Origin: Pseudomonas lini
GTDB lineage: Bacteria; Pseudomonadota; Gammaproteobacteria; Pseudomonadales; Pseudomonadaceae
Assembly (NCBI RefSeq): GCF_030812475.1
Contig: NZ_JAUSSR010000012.1
Span: forward strand, 173,759-237,758
Length of the DNA: 64,000 nucleotides
Direction of reading: 5' to 3'
Shown here: positions 56,724 through 64,000 of the stretch, one piece after another
How the letters are laid out: every line of letters begins with the position of its first letter
Numbering within the stretch: position 1 is the first letter of the stretch
The notes under the pieces: generated by a model
The model's input: the letters and a program-made list of their open reading frames with translations, nothing else
Database searches by the model: none
Told to the model about the DNA's origin: nothing
Position numbers and translations under genes: made by a program

Positions 56724-56824
56724 CATTTGCTTAGTGGAGGTTGTGGCGGGGAGTTCGCGGCGTCAGAAAAATATGTAAGGGATATGCCGAGCATACAAGT
56801 AGACTTGGCAATCATTACCAGTAA
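56724..56824 (+). pseudogene. Decayed third copy of the four-cysteine gene, 3' end only
   Basis: 101 bases align with the last 100 bases (58265-58364) of the paralogue at 57670, keeping translated FAAS-x-x-Y and MPSIQ-x-x-LA. Translated fragment reads GGEFAASEKYVRDMPSIQVD against EGRFAASWRYLGAMPSIQ. Nothing recognisable of the N-terminal 190 residues remains, so the copy is non-functional. Confidence 0.75.
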
Positions 56825-56872
56825 TTGTTGGGATCATCCTTGGCTTAGTTGTTAGGTTTACGGAGATTTTCC

Positions 56873-57418
56873 ATGCCCAGAGTTATCGCTGTTATTCTTA
56901 TGCTCGTACTGACGTCAAACGTTTGCTTTGGTAGCGAAGGTGACGATCAAACCAAATCGTTTTTTAAAATATACACATCGTTTTGCCTGGAGAATATTTT
57001 AAACCTTGAGGCTTTCCGAAAAAAGCTGAAGCCTATGCCAAAGCTTTCTCCTGAACAGGCTGCAATGTTTCTGGCAGGTTATCCCGGAGACGCTTGGCCA
57101 ATACCAGACAAACATGGAAGGTTTGTGCTGATCCTTCCGATTGGAAAGAGTTTTTGCGCAGTGCATGCTCGCAAGGCAAGCACTGAGACCGCAATTAGAT
57201 TTTTTACTGAGTTGTTCGCGACCCCACCCGCTCCGATCACTGCAAAGCAAGTGAAAAATGAGCAAGCGCAAACAGACTTAAACGGAAAAATACAAACTAT
57301 TTCTTACGAATTGTCACTTCCAGAAACGGCACGAAAAATGTTGTTAACTCTCACGACGGACTCATCCGAATTTGCCAGAAGTCAAGTGTTTGGTTCGGTG
57401 TCTATGATCGACCAATGA
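56873..57418 (+). CDS. Exported small protein, unrecognised
   Basis: 181 residues from ATG 56873 (CGGAG eight bases upstream). Signal peptide MPRVIAVILMLVLTSNVCFG, so periplasmic or secreted. The mature part has Cys in SFCLENILNLEAF and in GKSFCAVHARKA, which could form one disulfide, and AMFLAGYPGDAWPIPD between them. No enzyme motif found. Low GC like its neighbours. It sits between the two four-cysteine paralogues and may be a second, unrelated immunity or accessory protein. Confidence 0.65.
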   Translation: MPRVIAVILMLVLTSNVCFGSEGDDQTKSFFKIYTSFCLENILNLEAFRKKLKPMPKLSPEQAAMFLAGYPGDAWPIPDKHGRFVLILPIGKSFCAVHARKASTETAIRFFTELFATPPAPITAKQVKNEQAQTDLNGKIQTISYELSLPETARKMLLTLTTDSSEFARSQVFGSVSMIDQ

Positions 57419-57669
57419 AATCTATCCATGTATTTAAACGGATGCTGTGTCTATTACATTGTATCTGCGTGCGTGAGTTGACGAAGAAAGAATTCAAGGT
57501 TCTTCACCTGGCTGGAGCGCTCACGAAGAGGTAGAAGTGAATGCTGTTTGGATGATGTTTCGTTGGTAATTATCCCCAATGGCTAAGTGGATGTAGAGAT
57601 TGTAATTTATAACGTTTGAAGAGTTGCTGGTGGACTGACTGTAGTGAGGTAATAATTAGGAGGTGTTGG

Positions 57670-58380
57670 ATGGTCGTTTCTTTTATCAAAAACATACTTT
57701 GTTTTATAGCGATTTGTTTGATTGTGATTTTATATGGGGTGTATTGGTTCGCTTCCGAAGCCAAAGAAGCTTGGTGGGTTGTAGAGCGATTTGGTGGGAT
57801 GGATGTAATAAACGATAAAAAAATCTCTCCAGAAGGGATTGATCGTATTTATATGAGGTCGCTCTATCTAAAGCCTCAGCAGGATGTAGTGCTGTTTTTA
57901 GAAGCTCGTGAACCATGCTTGGAGTTTAATCAGTACTGTATGCAGTTAGATTCTGCAGTAATTAATCTTCATCTTAATAAAACAGGTGTAGTGCTGGACT
58001 ATATGTATGATTTTTTTGGGAGATATAAAGTTGACGTCAATTTTTTTGAAGGAGGTTGTCCTATTATATTTGAAACAACAATGGTTGTAAAAGAGGTGGT
58101 TGCACTTCGTGAACTTTCTGCCAGGACAGCTCGAGCTGTCGCGCGAGAGAAGATGAGAAAAATCAAGGAAGGTGGAGGGCTGGTTTATTCATTGGAAACT
58201 CCGGCATGTAAAACACTTTTCCGGAAAAAGCCATATTTTGCTAGGGGATATATTGGACATCTTACATTTTTGATGGAGGTTGCAGAGGGGAGGTTTGCGG
58301 CGTCATGGAGGTACTTAGGAGCTATGCCAAGTATACAGTCAACTTTGGCGGTCATGCCAAGTAAACGTTCGAATATTTAA
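57670..58380 (+). CDS. Membrane-anchored four-cysteine protein, paralogue C (candidate immunity protein)
   Basis: 236 residues from ATG 57670, preceded by AGGAGGTG. Membrane segment (~residues 5-27) and a domain with Cys83, Cys90, Cys130 and Cys180 at exactly the same positions as in the gene at 55585. Overall identity is high enough (by eye near half of positions) to be certain of a duplication. Its stop overlaps the ATG at 58380 before the effector, so effector and this protein are translated together, as expected of a cognate pair. GC is low. Activity unknown. Confidence 0.72.
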   Translation: MVVSFIKNILCFIAICLIVILYGVYWFASEAKEAWWVVERFGGMDVINDKKISPEGIDRIYMRSLYLKPQQDVVLFLEAREPCLEFNQYCMQLDSAVINLHLNKTGVVLDYMYDFFGRYKVDVNFFEGGCPIIFETTMVVKEVVALRELSARTARAVAREKMRKIKEGGGLVYSLETPACKTLFRKKPYFARGYIGHLTFLMEVAEGRFAASWRYLGAMPSIQSTLAVMPSKRSNI

Positions 58381-58397
58381 TGAGAAGAGGTTTTGAT

Positions 58398-61300
58398 ATG
58401 GATAGGTCGCAACTGGGTTTGCAGGGTGAAAAGTTGAATGGCGGTATTTCTGAAGTATTGGATAATATTAATAAGCTCAGAGCTTTTGCGGACTTGCTTA
58501 GTAAAACAAGCGGCGTTGCTAAAGATTTTGTTTTTCATTATGATCGGCAAGCAGGGTTGGCGTTGGCTATTGTCAGGATAACTAATTTATATTCTGAGAA
58601 ATATAATGGCACTAGTGCGGACGCAGATGACCAGTTTTGGGAGTCGATAAAAGATCTAAATCTTGGTCCTTTTGACGTCCCAATTGATCATGGGATTAGT
58701 GGGATACAATATTTGTTAAAATTCACCAGTGGTCAGATACATAATAAACAAGCTTTGGGAGGGTTGCTTTCGGTTATAGGTTTATTTGACGAGTCGACTA
58801 AACAGACAAGAGAGCGAGATTATGGGCGTTCGCCTGCTTTAGATTCATGGCACAATACCATGGATGAAATCAAAAAATATGTTAGTGATAAATTTACCTC
58901 GTTAGGTATTGATATCAGTAGCTTGAGGGAAAGTGCGTTGAACTTTTCTGGCCCTGCAGCAAGGCCGGTAATTGAAGAGACTATCTCCCAACAAATAAGA
59001 GACATTGTTAATGGTGTCGAAAACACAAATACTATCAACCTCATCCAAATCGAAATCACCCCCGACCCCCAACCCCAACAACAAATCCCCGGCGAAAACC
59101 AGGCCCGCGAAGACGTTTCCAACGGCTTTACCCAAAACTCCGCCACCCACCGCGTGTTCTTCAAAGACCAAACCCTCAACAACACCGACTTCACCTCCGT
59201 CCAGCTCGGCACCCTGGCCACCGGCGGCATCCGCCCTGGCGAAATCCAGCTTGATCCCAATGTGCGCCCGAACGAGTACCTGTCGCAGTTCTACCTCGAC
59301 AGCCCGAGCTCCAGCGAGCCGGACTTCAGTCTGCGCAACGCGGTTACCTTGAACGGTCTGGCGGCGCTGACCACCGTCAATACCTACGTCGACCCCTTGC
59401 TGCTGGACCTGACCGGCAACGGCGTGCAGATGACACCCATCAGCGATGGCGTGCTGTTCGACACCGACCACAGCGGCACGCTCAAGCGCAGTGGTTGGGC
59501 GGATCGAACGACCGGGATGTTGGTGGTCGACGAGGGCAGCGGGCAGATCAAGGATGTCAGCCAGATGTTCTCAGAGTATTTCCGGGGGGCTTTGGGGGGG
59601 AATGGCCAGGCGGGGGAGGCGTTGTTCAAGGACGGGTTTGCGGCGCTGGCCAGTGTGGATGGCAACGCGGATAAAGTGATCGATGCGAGTGATGCCATCT
59701 GGAGTCAGTTGCGGGTGTGGGTCGATGCCTCTCATGACGGTAAAAGCGATGCCGGCGAGCTCAAGACGTTGGCCGAGCTTGGCATCACGCAGATCAATGT
59801 CACGGCGACGCCGGTCAGCGGTGATGTGCGCCAGGGTAACAGCGTGATCGCTCGTGGCTCCTTTGTGATCAACGGCGCGACGCGCGAAGCGCTGGCGGTG
59901 AACTTCCTGGGTGATCCGGTCAGCAGCACGCTGACGACTGAAGGCAGCGGCAGCAAGGTGGTGTCGACCACCGGCGCAACCACCACCACTGCATACGCCA
60001 GTAGCAGCACCACGGATGAAACCCTGGATGCGGGCCAATTGGGTGTGACCAATGTGTATGCCGGCAGCGGCAACGATGCCCTGACCGCCGCGCCGACCGG
60101 CAGTTGGCTGGTGGGTGGTGCAGGCAGCAATACCTATCACGGCGGGGCCGGTGACGATGTGTTCGTGGTCAGCGCCAGTGACAATCCGAACAATATCCAT
60201 GGCAATGGCGGGCGCGATACCGCGATCATCGTCGGCGATGAGGGCATGGCGCTGAACATGGCCAAGGCCGGGCTGACGATCGCCCAGGGCGGCCGCGGTT
60301 ATGCCTACATCGTCGGCGGTGGGCATTCCAGCGTTTTCATCAAGGGCGGGTCGGGCGGCTCGACGCTGATTGGCGGCGCAGGCAATGACGTGCTGGTCGG
60401 CGGCACGGGGCGCAATAACATCATCGGTGGCAGCGGCAAGGCGGTTATCTACGCCGGGCCCAAGGGCGACGCGATCACGGCATCGGCCGGGGGCAGCATC
60501 ATTCACGCCGGGGCCGGTGTGGACCGGATTTATGGCGGTGCCGGTCATGATGTGATCGAAGCCGGTCACGGCGACGCGATCATCGACGGCGGCGCAGGGA
60601 TCAACCTGGTGACGCTGCACGGCAAGTATGGCGACTACAAAATCACTCGCACCGAGACCGGTTACACCGTCACGGACGCGGTAGCAGGACGCGATGGTAC
60701 CTTGACCCTGAGCCGGATCCAGAAATTGAACTTCGCCGATATTTCAGCGGTAAGCCTGGAGCAGCCCAACGCGATGCCCGTGGCGGATGCATTGCGGGTC
60801 AATCAAGCGGGGAATGCCTTTGATCGTACTCAGCCTCAGCTGATTTCAGCCGCCAGCATCCTGGCCAACGACCAGCGGCTCAACAGTCAGGGCGATTTGC
60901 GTATAGCTTCTGTCGGCGACCCGCTGGGCGGCAGTGTGAGCCTGACTGAACAAGGCGATGTGCTGTTTACCCCTGATCCGCGCTACACGGGCATTGCGAG
61001 TTTCAAGTACGGGCTGGTGGACGCAGCCGGTAACCCGGCAGCCTCGGTGGTGGACTTGAAGACCGGTGAACTGGCGCCCCTGCGTGCGACGGTCACGCTG
61101 CTCACCCCGGATGTGCCGAATGATCCGTTGACTGCCCAGCAGTGGTACCTGAGCGACATCAATGTGCTGCCGGTCTGGAAGGACTACACCGGCAAGGGCG
61201 TGCGCATCGGTCAGTTCGAACCCGGTGGGGAGTTTTCCACCGCTCCAGAAATTTTCGATATTCGGCACCCGGATCTGGCGCCGAATGTCGATCAACCCTG

Positions 61301-63857
61301 GCTGCAGGCGCAAGGCCAGACGCTGCCGGCGCTGGCTTCTGATCACGCAACGATGGTCGCGGGTGTCATGGTGGCGGCAAAAAACAAGCTGGGCGGCGTC
61401 GGAATCGCCCATGACGCGACTCTCGGCGGCCACTACTTGAGCAATAGCGGTGCCGACCTGACCGGCCTGGGCAAGATGCTCGGCTATGACATTGCCAACC
61501 ATAGCTGGGGCTTCAGCAATGACTTCGCCCTGAGCAACCTGCAAGGCGGGTTGGTCAACACCGCCAGTGCGTTGATGACCAATGCACAGTATGCGGCCGA
61601 CAACGGTCGAGGCGGGCTGGGTACGGTGATCGTCACGTCGGGCGGGAACAAGCGTGCAACCGGTGGCAGTGCTCAAGGCTCGTTGCTCAACAACAACCGC
61701 TTTTCGATTCAGGTCGGGGCTATCAATGCTCAGGGGGATCTGTCGACGCTGGAGTCGGGGGCGGCGCCCTTCTCCAATCCCGGCGCGAGCCTGTTGGTTT
61801 CCGCGCCTGGCAGTAACGTCTGGTCCACCAGTTATAAGCTGGAAACTGAACGCGGCTCGACCTTTGGCAATGACTACAGCGCCATGAAAGGCACCAGTTT
61901 CGCCGCACCGATCGTTTCCGGTGTTATTGCCTTGATGCTACAGGCCAACCCGAATCTGGGTTTCCGCGACGTGCAACACATACTCGCGCTGTCTGCACGC
62001 AAGGTCGAGGACGGGTCCACGCAATGGAACGATAACGGCGCGCGTAACTGGAACGGTGGCGGGATGCACGCCAGTCATGATTATGGTTTCGGCAACGTGG
62101 ATGCGCGGGCAGCTGTGCGCCTGGCTGAAAGCTGGATGACGCAAAATACCGGGGCCAATTTGACGACCGTGTCAGCGTCGAGTGGAGTGCTTGGACAGAT
62201 CGCCGGCGCTGGCGAGAGTATCGCGCCCAAGCTGGCGATGCCCGGTGGGTTGAACATCGAGCATGTGGAGATCGATTTCGACGCACAGGTCGGGCGCTTG
62301 GGCGATCTGGTGGTCAGTCTGATTTCGCCTAATGGCACCCAGAGTCTGTTGCTGGATCGGGCTGGCAAGATTCCGCTGTCCGCTCCGGGAGCCAACGACG
62401 CGGACGTTGGCAGCACTCAGGCGGGCGCATTCAAATACACCTTCACCTCGACCCATGACTGGGGTGAAGACCTGGCGGGCGACTGGACATTACAGGTGAC
62501 CAATACGGCCAATGGCCTGCCTGTCACGCTCAATAACTGGTCCTTGCGCCTGTTCGGTGCCGACGCGACAGGTCACGACAGCTACTTCTACACCGATGAA
62601 TTTGCCGACTCGGTCAAGCGTCAGGCGCAGCGCGCCGTTCTCAATGACGGATCGGGACGCAATACGATCAATGCGGCAGCCGTCAGCGGTGATGTCTCGG
62701 TGGATCTGAGTACAGGCGCAGCGGTGATCGGCGGAGTCGCATTGACGGTGAACAATGCTCAAACGATCCACAATCTGCTCAGCGGCGACGGCGATGACAC
62801 GCTGATAGCCGGGCCCTCCGACAGCCTGCTCAACGGCGGCCGTGGCAACAACACTTTGGTCGGTGGCGCAGGTAAAGACTTGTTCGTCGTGCACCGGCGC
62901 GGCAGCGGGCTCGACACGCTGGTGAATTTTGATCCCGCCCGCGCCGAGGCGATCAACCTGGTCGGCTTCAAAGGTAAAAAATTCGGCGATCTGCAGCTCA
63001 CCCAACAAGAGGCGGACGTGTTGGTGGCGCTGGGTGATGGGCAAAAGCTTCTGCTGAAGAATCAGCTGATCGCATCGATAGGCGCAAGCCACTTCAAGTT
63101 CCAGACTACCTTTGTGGCCCCGGTCCTCCCGACTGAGACTCCAACAATTGACCCGCTGCCCGTTACTCCCGAGATTGCGCCGGACCTGCCAGGAACGGTG
63201 ACACTCAATGGTGGCGCAGAAGGTATAAGCCTTTCATCGGATGCCACCGGGCGCTTTGTCGCTTCTCTGTCGGGCAAGGTGTACAGCCACGACAGCGAAG
63301 CCACCAATGTCTTTGTCGTGGCAAAGCAAGAGAGCGTGTCGGACTACAAAAATGCGTTACGTGGCTTTCGGCAAGGTGCCGACAAGATAGATCTGAGTCA
63401 GACCGGCATCACTGATTTCAGCGCCTTGACGATCAGCAAGGTGAACCGTTCCACGATCAACAATATTGCGCTGGTTCACGGCGTGGAGATCAGTACTGGT
63501 GCAGCAGACCCGGACTCGAAGATCAAACTGCTGTATCTGGATGCGCTGGAGGTGTCTCAGTTGAGTGCTTCCGACTTCATATTCGCTCGCCCTGAGGCCC
63601 TGCCAAACGTCATTCCGATGGCGGAGCGCTTGCCGGTTGCCGAATATTTGCTGGGAGCCCCATCGGGAGACTTTTCGTCTGAGGGCGTTTCGACGGGCGA
63701 GCCGGCAGGCGGTTCAGCCGCGTTCGCTCAGCAATACCAGGCTGACGCGCTGGTTCAGGCGATGGCGATGTTTGCGCCACAGGAGGCTGCTGCGTTGACG
63801 TTCATGCCGATGGAGCCAAGATCGGTGCACCCGGTTCTGGTGGCGAGTGCTGCCTGA
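58398..63857 (+). CDS. Giant type I secreted protein: low-GC N-domain, calcium/RTX repeats, S8 protease, P-domain
   Basis: 1819 residues from ATG 58398 (GAAGAGG before it); another ATG at 58380 overlaps the upstream stop. Residues 1-~211 are low-GC and unrecognised. A Pro/Gln linker follows; ~330-460 is an EF-hand-like type I toxin module (DLTGNGVQ, DGNADKVIDASDA); 553-736 degenerate RTX repeats; ~825-880 Ig-like. An S8/kexin-like domain spans ~918-1245 with Glu941 in the Asp position, His983, Asn1084 and Ser1167 (GTSFAAP). A P-domain (1284-1388) follows; more RTX 1460-1497; DFIF at 1726-1729, then 90 residues. No signal peptide: type I export. Confidence 0.85.
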   Translation: MDRSQLGLQGEKLNGGISEVLDNINKLRAFADLLSKTSGVAKDFVFHYDRQAGLALAIVRITNLYSEKYNGTSADADDQFWESIKDLNLGPFDVPIDHGISGIQYLLKFTSGQIHNKQALGGLLSVIGLFDESTKQTRERDYGRSPALDSWHNTMDEIKKYVSDKFTSLGIDISSLRESALNFSGPAARPVIEETISQQIRDIVNGVENTNTINLIQIEITPDPQPQQQIPGENQAREDVSNGFTQNSATHRVFFKDQTLNNTDFTSVQLGTLATGGIRPGEIQLDPNVRPNEYLSQFYLDSPSSSEPDFSLRNAVTLNGLAALTTVNTYVDPLLLDLTGNGVQMTPISDGVLFDTDHSGTLKRSGWADRTTGMLVVDEGSGQIKDVSQMFSEYFRGALGGNGQAGEALFKDGFAALASVDGNADKVIDASDAIWSQLRVWVDASHDGKSDAGELKTLAELGITQINVTATPVSGDVRQGNSVIARGSFVINGATREALAVNFLGDPVSSTLTTEGSGSKVVSTTGATTTTAYASSSTTDETLDAGQLGVTNVYAGSGNDALTAAPTGSWLVGGAGSNTYHGGAGDDVFVVSASDNPNNIHGNGGRDTAIIVGDEGMALNMAKAGLTIAQGGRGYAYIVGGGHSSVFIKGGSGGSTLIGGAGNDVLVGGTGRNNIIGGSGKAVIYAGPKGDAITASAGGSIIHAGAGVDRIYGGAGHDVIEAGHGDAIIDGGAGINLVTLHGKYGDYKITRTETGYTVTDAVAGRDGTLTLSRIQKLNFADISAVSLEQPNAMPVADALRVNQAGNAFDRTQPQLISAASILANDQRLNSQGDLRIASVGDPLGGSVSLTEQGDVLFTPDPRYTGIASFKYGLVDAAGNPAASVVDLKTGELAPLRATVTLLTPDVPNDPLTAQQWYLSDINVLPVWKDYTGKGVRIGQFEPGGEFSTAPEIFDIRHPDLAPNVDQPWLQAQGQTLPALASDHATMVAGVMVAAKNKLGGVGIAHDATLGGHYLSNSGADLTGLGKMLGYDIANHSWGFSNDFALSNLQGGLVNTASALMTNAQYAADNGRGGLGTVIVTSGGNKRATGGSAQGSLLNNNRFSIQVGAINAQGDLSTLESGAAPFSNPGASLLVSAPGSNVWSTSYKLETERGSTFGNDYSAMKGTSFAAPIVSGVIALMLQANPNLGFRDVQHILALSARKVEDGSTQWNDNGARNWNGGGMHASHDYGFGNVDARAAVRLAESWMTQNTGANLTTVSASSGVLGQIAGAGESIAPKLAMPGGLNIEHVEIDFDAQVGRLGDLVVSLISPNGTQSLLLDRAGKIPLSAPGANDADVGSTQAGAFKYTFTSTHDWGEDLAGDWTLQVTNTANGLPVTLNNWSLRLFGADATGHDSYFYTDEFADSVKRQAQRAVLNDGSGRNTINAAAVSGDVSVDLSTGAAVIGGVALTVNNAQTIHNLLSGDGDDTLIAGPSDSLLNGGRGNNTLVGGAGKDLFVVHRRGSGLDTLVNFDPARAEAINLVGFKGKKFGDLQLTQQEADVLVALGDGQKLLLKNQLIASIGASHFKFQTTFVAPVLPTETPTIDPLPVTPEIAPDLPGTVTLNGGAEGISLSSDATGRFVASLSGKVYSHDSEATNVFVVAKQESVSDYKNALRGFRQGADKIDLSQTGITDFSALTISKVNRSTINNIALVHGVEISTGAADPDSKIKLLYLDALEVSQLSASDFIFARPEALPNVIPMAERLPVAEYLLGAPSGDFSSEGVSTGEPAGGSAAFAQQYQADALVQAMAMFAPQEAAALTFMPMEPRSVHPVLVASAA

Positions 63858-63866
63858 TCAGAAAAT

Positions 63867-63904
63867 AAAAACCCGCCGATGAGTGATCGTCGGCGGGTTT
63901 TTTT
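63867..63904 (+). terminator. Intrinsic terminator after the effector (right copy of island-flanking repeat)
   Basis: Same hairpin as after cysNC: ACCCGCCGATGA, GTGA, TCGTCGGCGGGTT and Ts, with one base changed (A to G) giving a G-U pair. Confidence 0.92.
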
Positions 63905-63907
63905 GTG

Positions 63908-64000
63908 GTGCGCCCAGCATGGGCGCAATCTTGTGGGTGAAAGTCCCGCCGTAAGCTGGCCACAGCGAACGAAGTGAAGCGCAACTGCATGAGGGTGACC
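63908..64000 (+). mobile_element. 5' end of a group II intron (partial, window end)
   Basis: The sequence starts GTGCGCCCAGCATGGGCGCA, with the GUGYG 5' boundary, and continues with GGGTGAAAGTCCC and a GGGTGACC segment as in bacterial group II introns. It starts three bases after the T-tract of the effector terminator, the insertion preference known for class C introns. Reverse-transcriptase/maturase would lie beyond the window. Confidence 0.75.

Larger units (their letters stand above)
56266..56872. other. 607-base gap with relics and a TTTG tract
   Basis: No intact gene. A GC-richer patch (56364-56460) has a minus-strand open frame ending at 56364 with GWHYLRAAIEDATATLK, perhaps the tail of a lost gene. 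A TTTG microsatellite occupies 56667-56710. A truncated copy of the four-cysteine gene family occupies 56724-56824 (listed separately). The gap therefore looks like a site of repeated recombination rather than a promoter region. Confidence 0.6.

Noticed and set aside
60054..60610. Tandem repeat array as CRISPR
   Set aside because: The periodic signal is protein-level RTX repeats in a coding frame, with no conserved DNA repeat or spacers.
59571..60620. 349-codon antisense frame in the effector gene
   Set aside because: Shadow of the glycine/aspartate-rich RTX repeats.

Overview
The window is chromosomal DNA of a fluorescent Pseudomonas. The evidence is gene content and order: gatCAB next to mreBCD-maf-rng-yhdP; the kdsD-kdsC-lptCAB-rpoN-hpf-ptsN-rapZ-ptsO string; mlaFEDCB-ibaG-murA-hisGDC-algW; the iron-linked fagA-fumC-sodA cassette; and a fused cysNC. 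Two families of Pseudomonas-type REP palindromes are scattered between genes.

Layout. 1-3.6 kb: end of a hexarate catabolic cluster (semialdehyde dehydrogenase, glucarate/galactarate MFS transporter, garD). 3.7-8.3 kb: AEC permease, PqaA-like protein, carboxymuconolactone decarboxylase-like protein, CaCA exchanger and an RlpA-like lipoprotein. 8.4-20.7 kb: gatCAB, then divergent mreBCD, maf, rng and yhdP (translation accuracy, cell shape, RNA processing, envelope lipid transport). 20.9-25.3 kb: nitrilase-like amidase, tldD, yjgA, pmbA. 25.5-29.3 kb: Fur-box-preceded fagA, fumC, an unnamed gene, sodA and a ZIP transporter, an iron-starvation response that swaps in a cluster-free fumarase and a manganese SOD. 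29.3-36.3 kb (minus): KDO synthesis, LPS export, sigma-54 and nitrogen-PTS genes. 36.6-41.3 kb: Mla lipid transport, ibaG and murA. 41.4-46.7 kb: hisG, hisD, hisC, algW and a Nif3-like gene. 47-49.8 kb: cysD-cysNC.

49.8-63.9 kb is an accessory island. It encodes a complete type I secretion system (TolC-like, HlyB-like ABC transporter with a degenerate C39 domain, HlyD-like adaptor). Four low-GC pieces follow: two paralogous membrane-anchored four-cysteine proteins, a decayed third copy, and an unrelated exported protein. Last comes a ~1819-residue secreted protein whose first ~210 codons share the low GC of the small genes. The remainder is ordinary Pseudomonas GC and carries calcium-binding/RTX repeats, a subtilisin/kexin-like (S8) protease domain, a P-domain and a type I C-terminus. 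I read this as a candidate polymorphic type I secreted effector with its exchangeable domain at the N-terminus and candidate immunity genes upstream, the mirror image of the usual layout. This is inference.

The island lies between two nearly identical ~37-bp intrinsic terminators (after cysNC and after the effector). Immediately past the second terminator the last ~93 bases look like the 5' end of a group II intron, which runs off the window. No tRNA, rRNA, CRISPR array or complete insertion sequence was seen.
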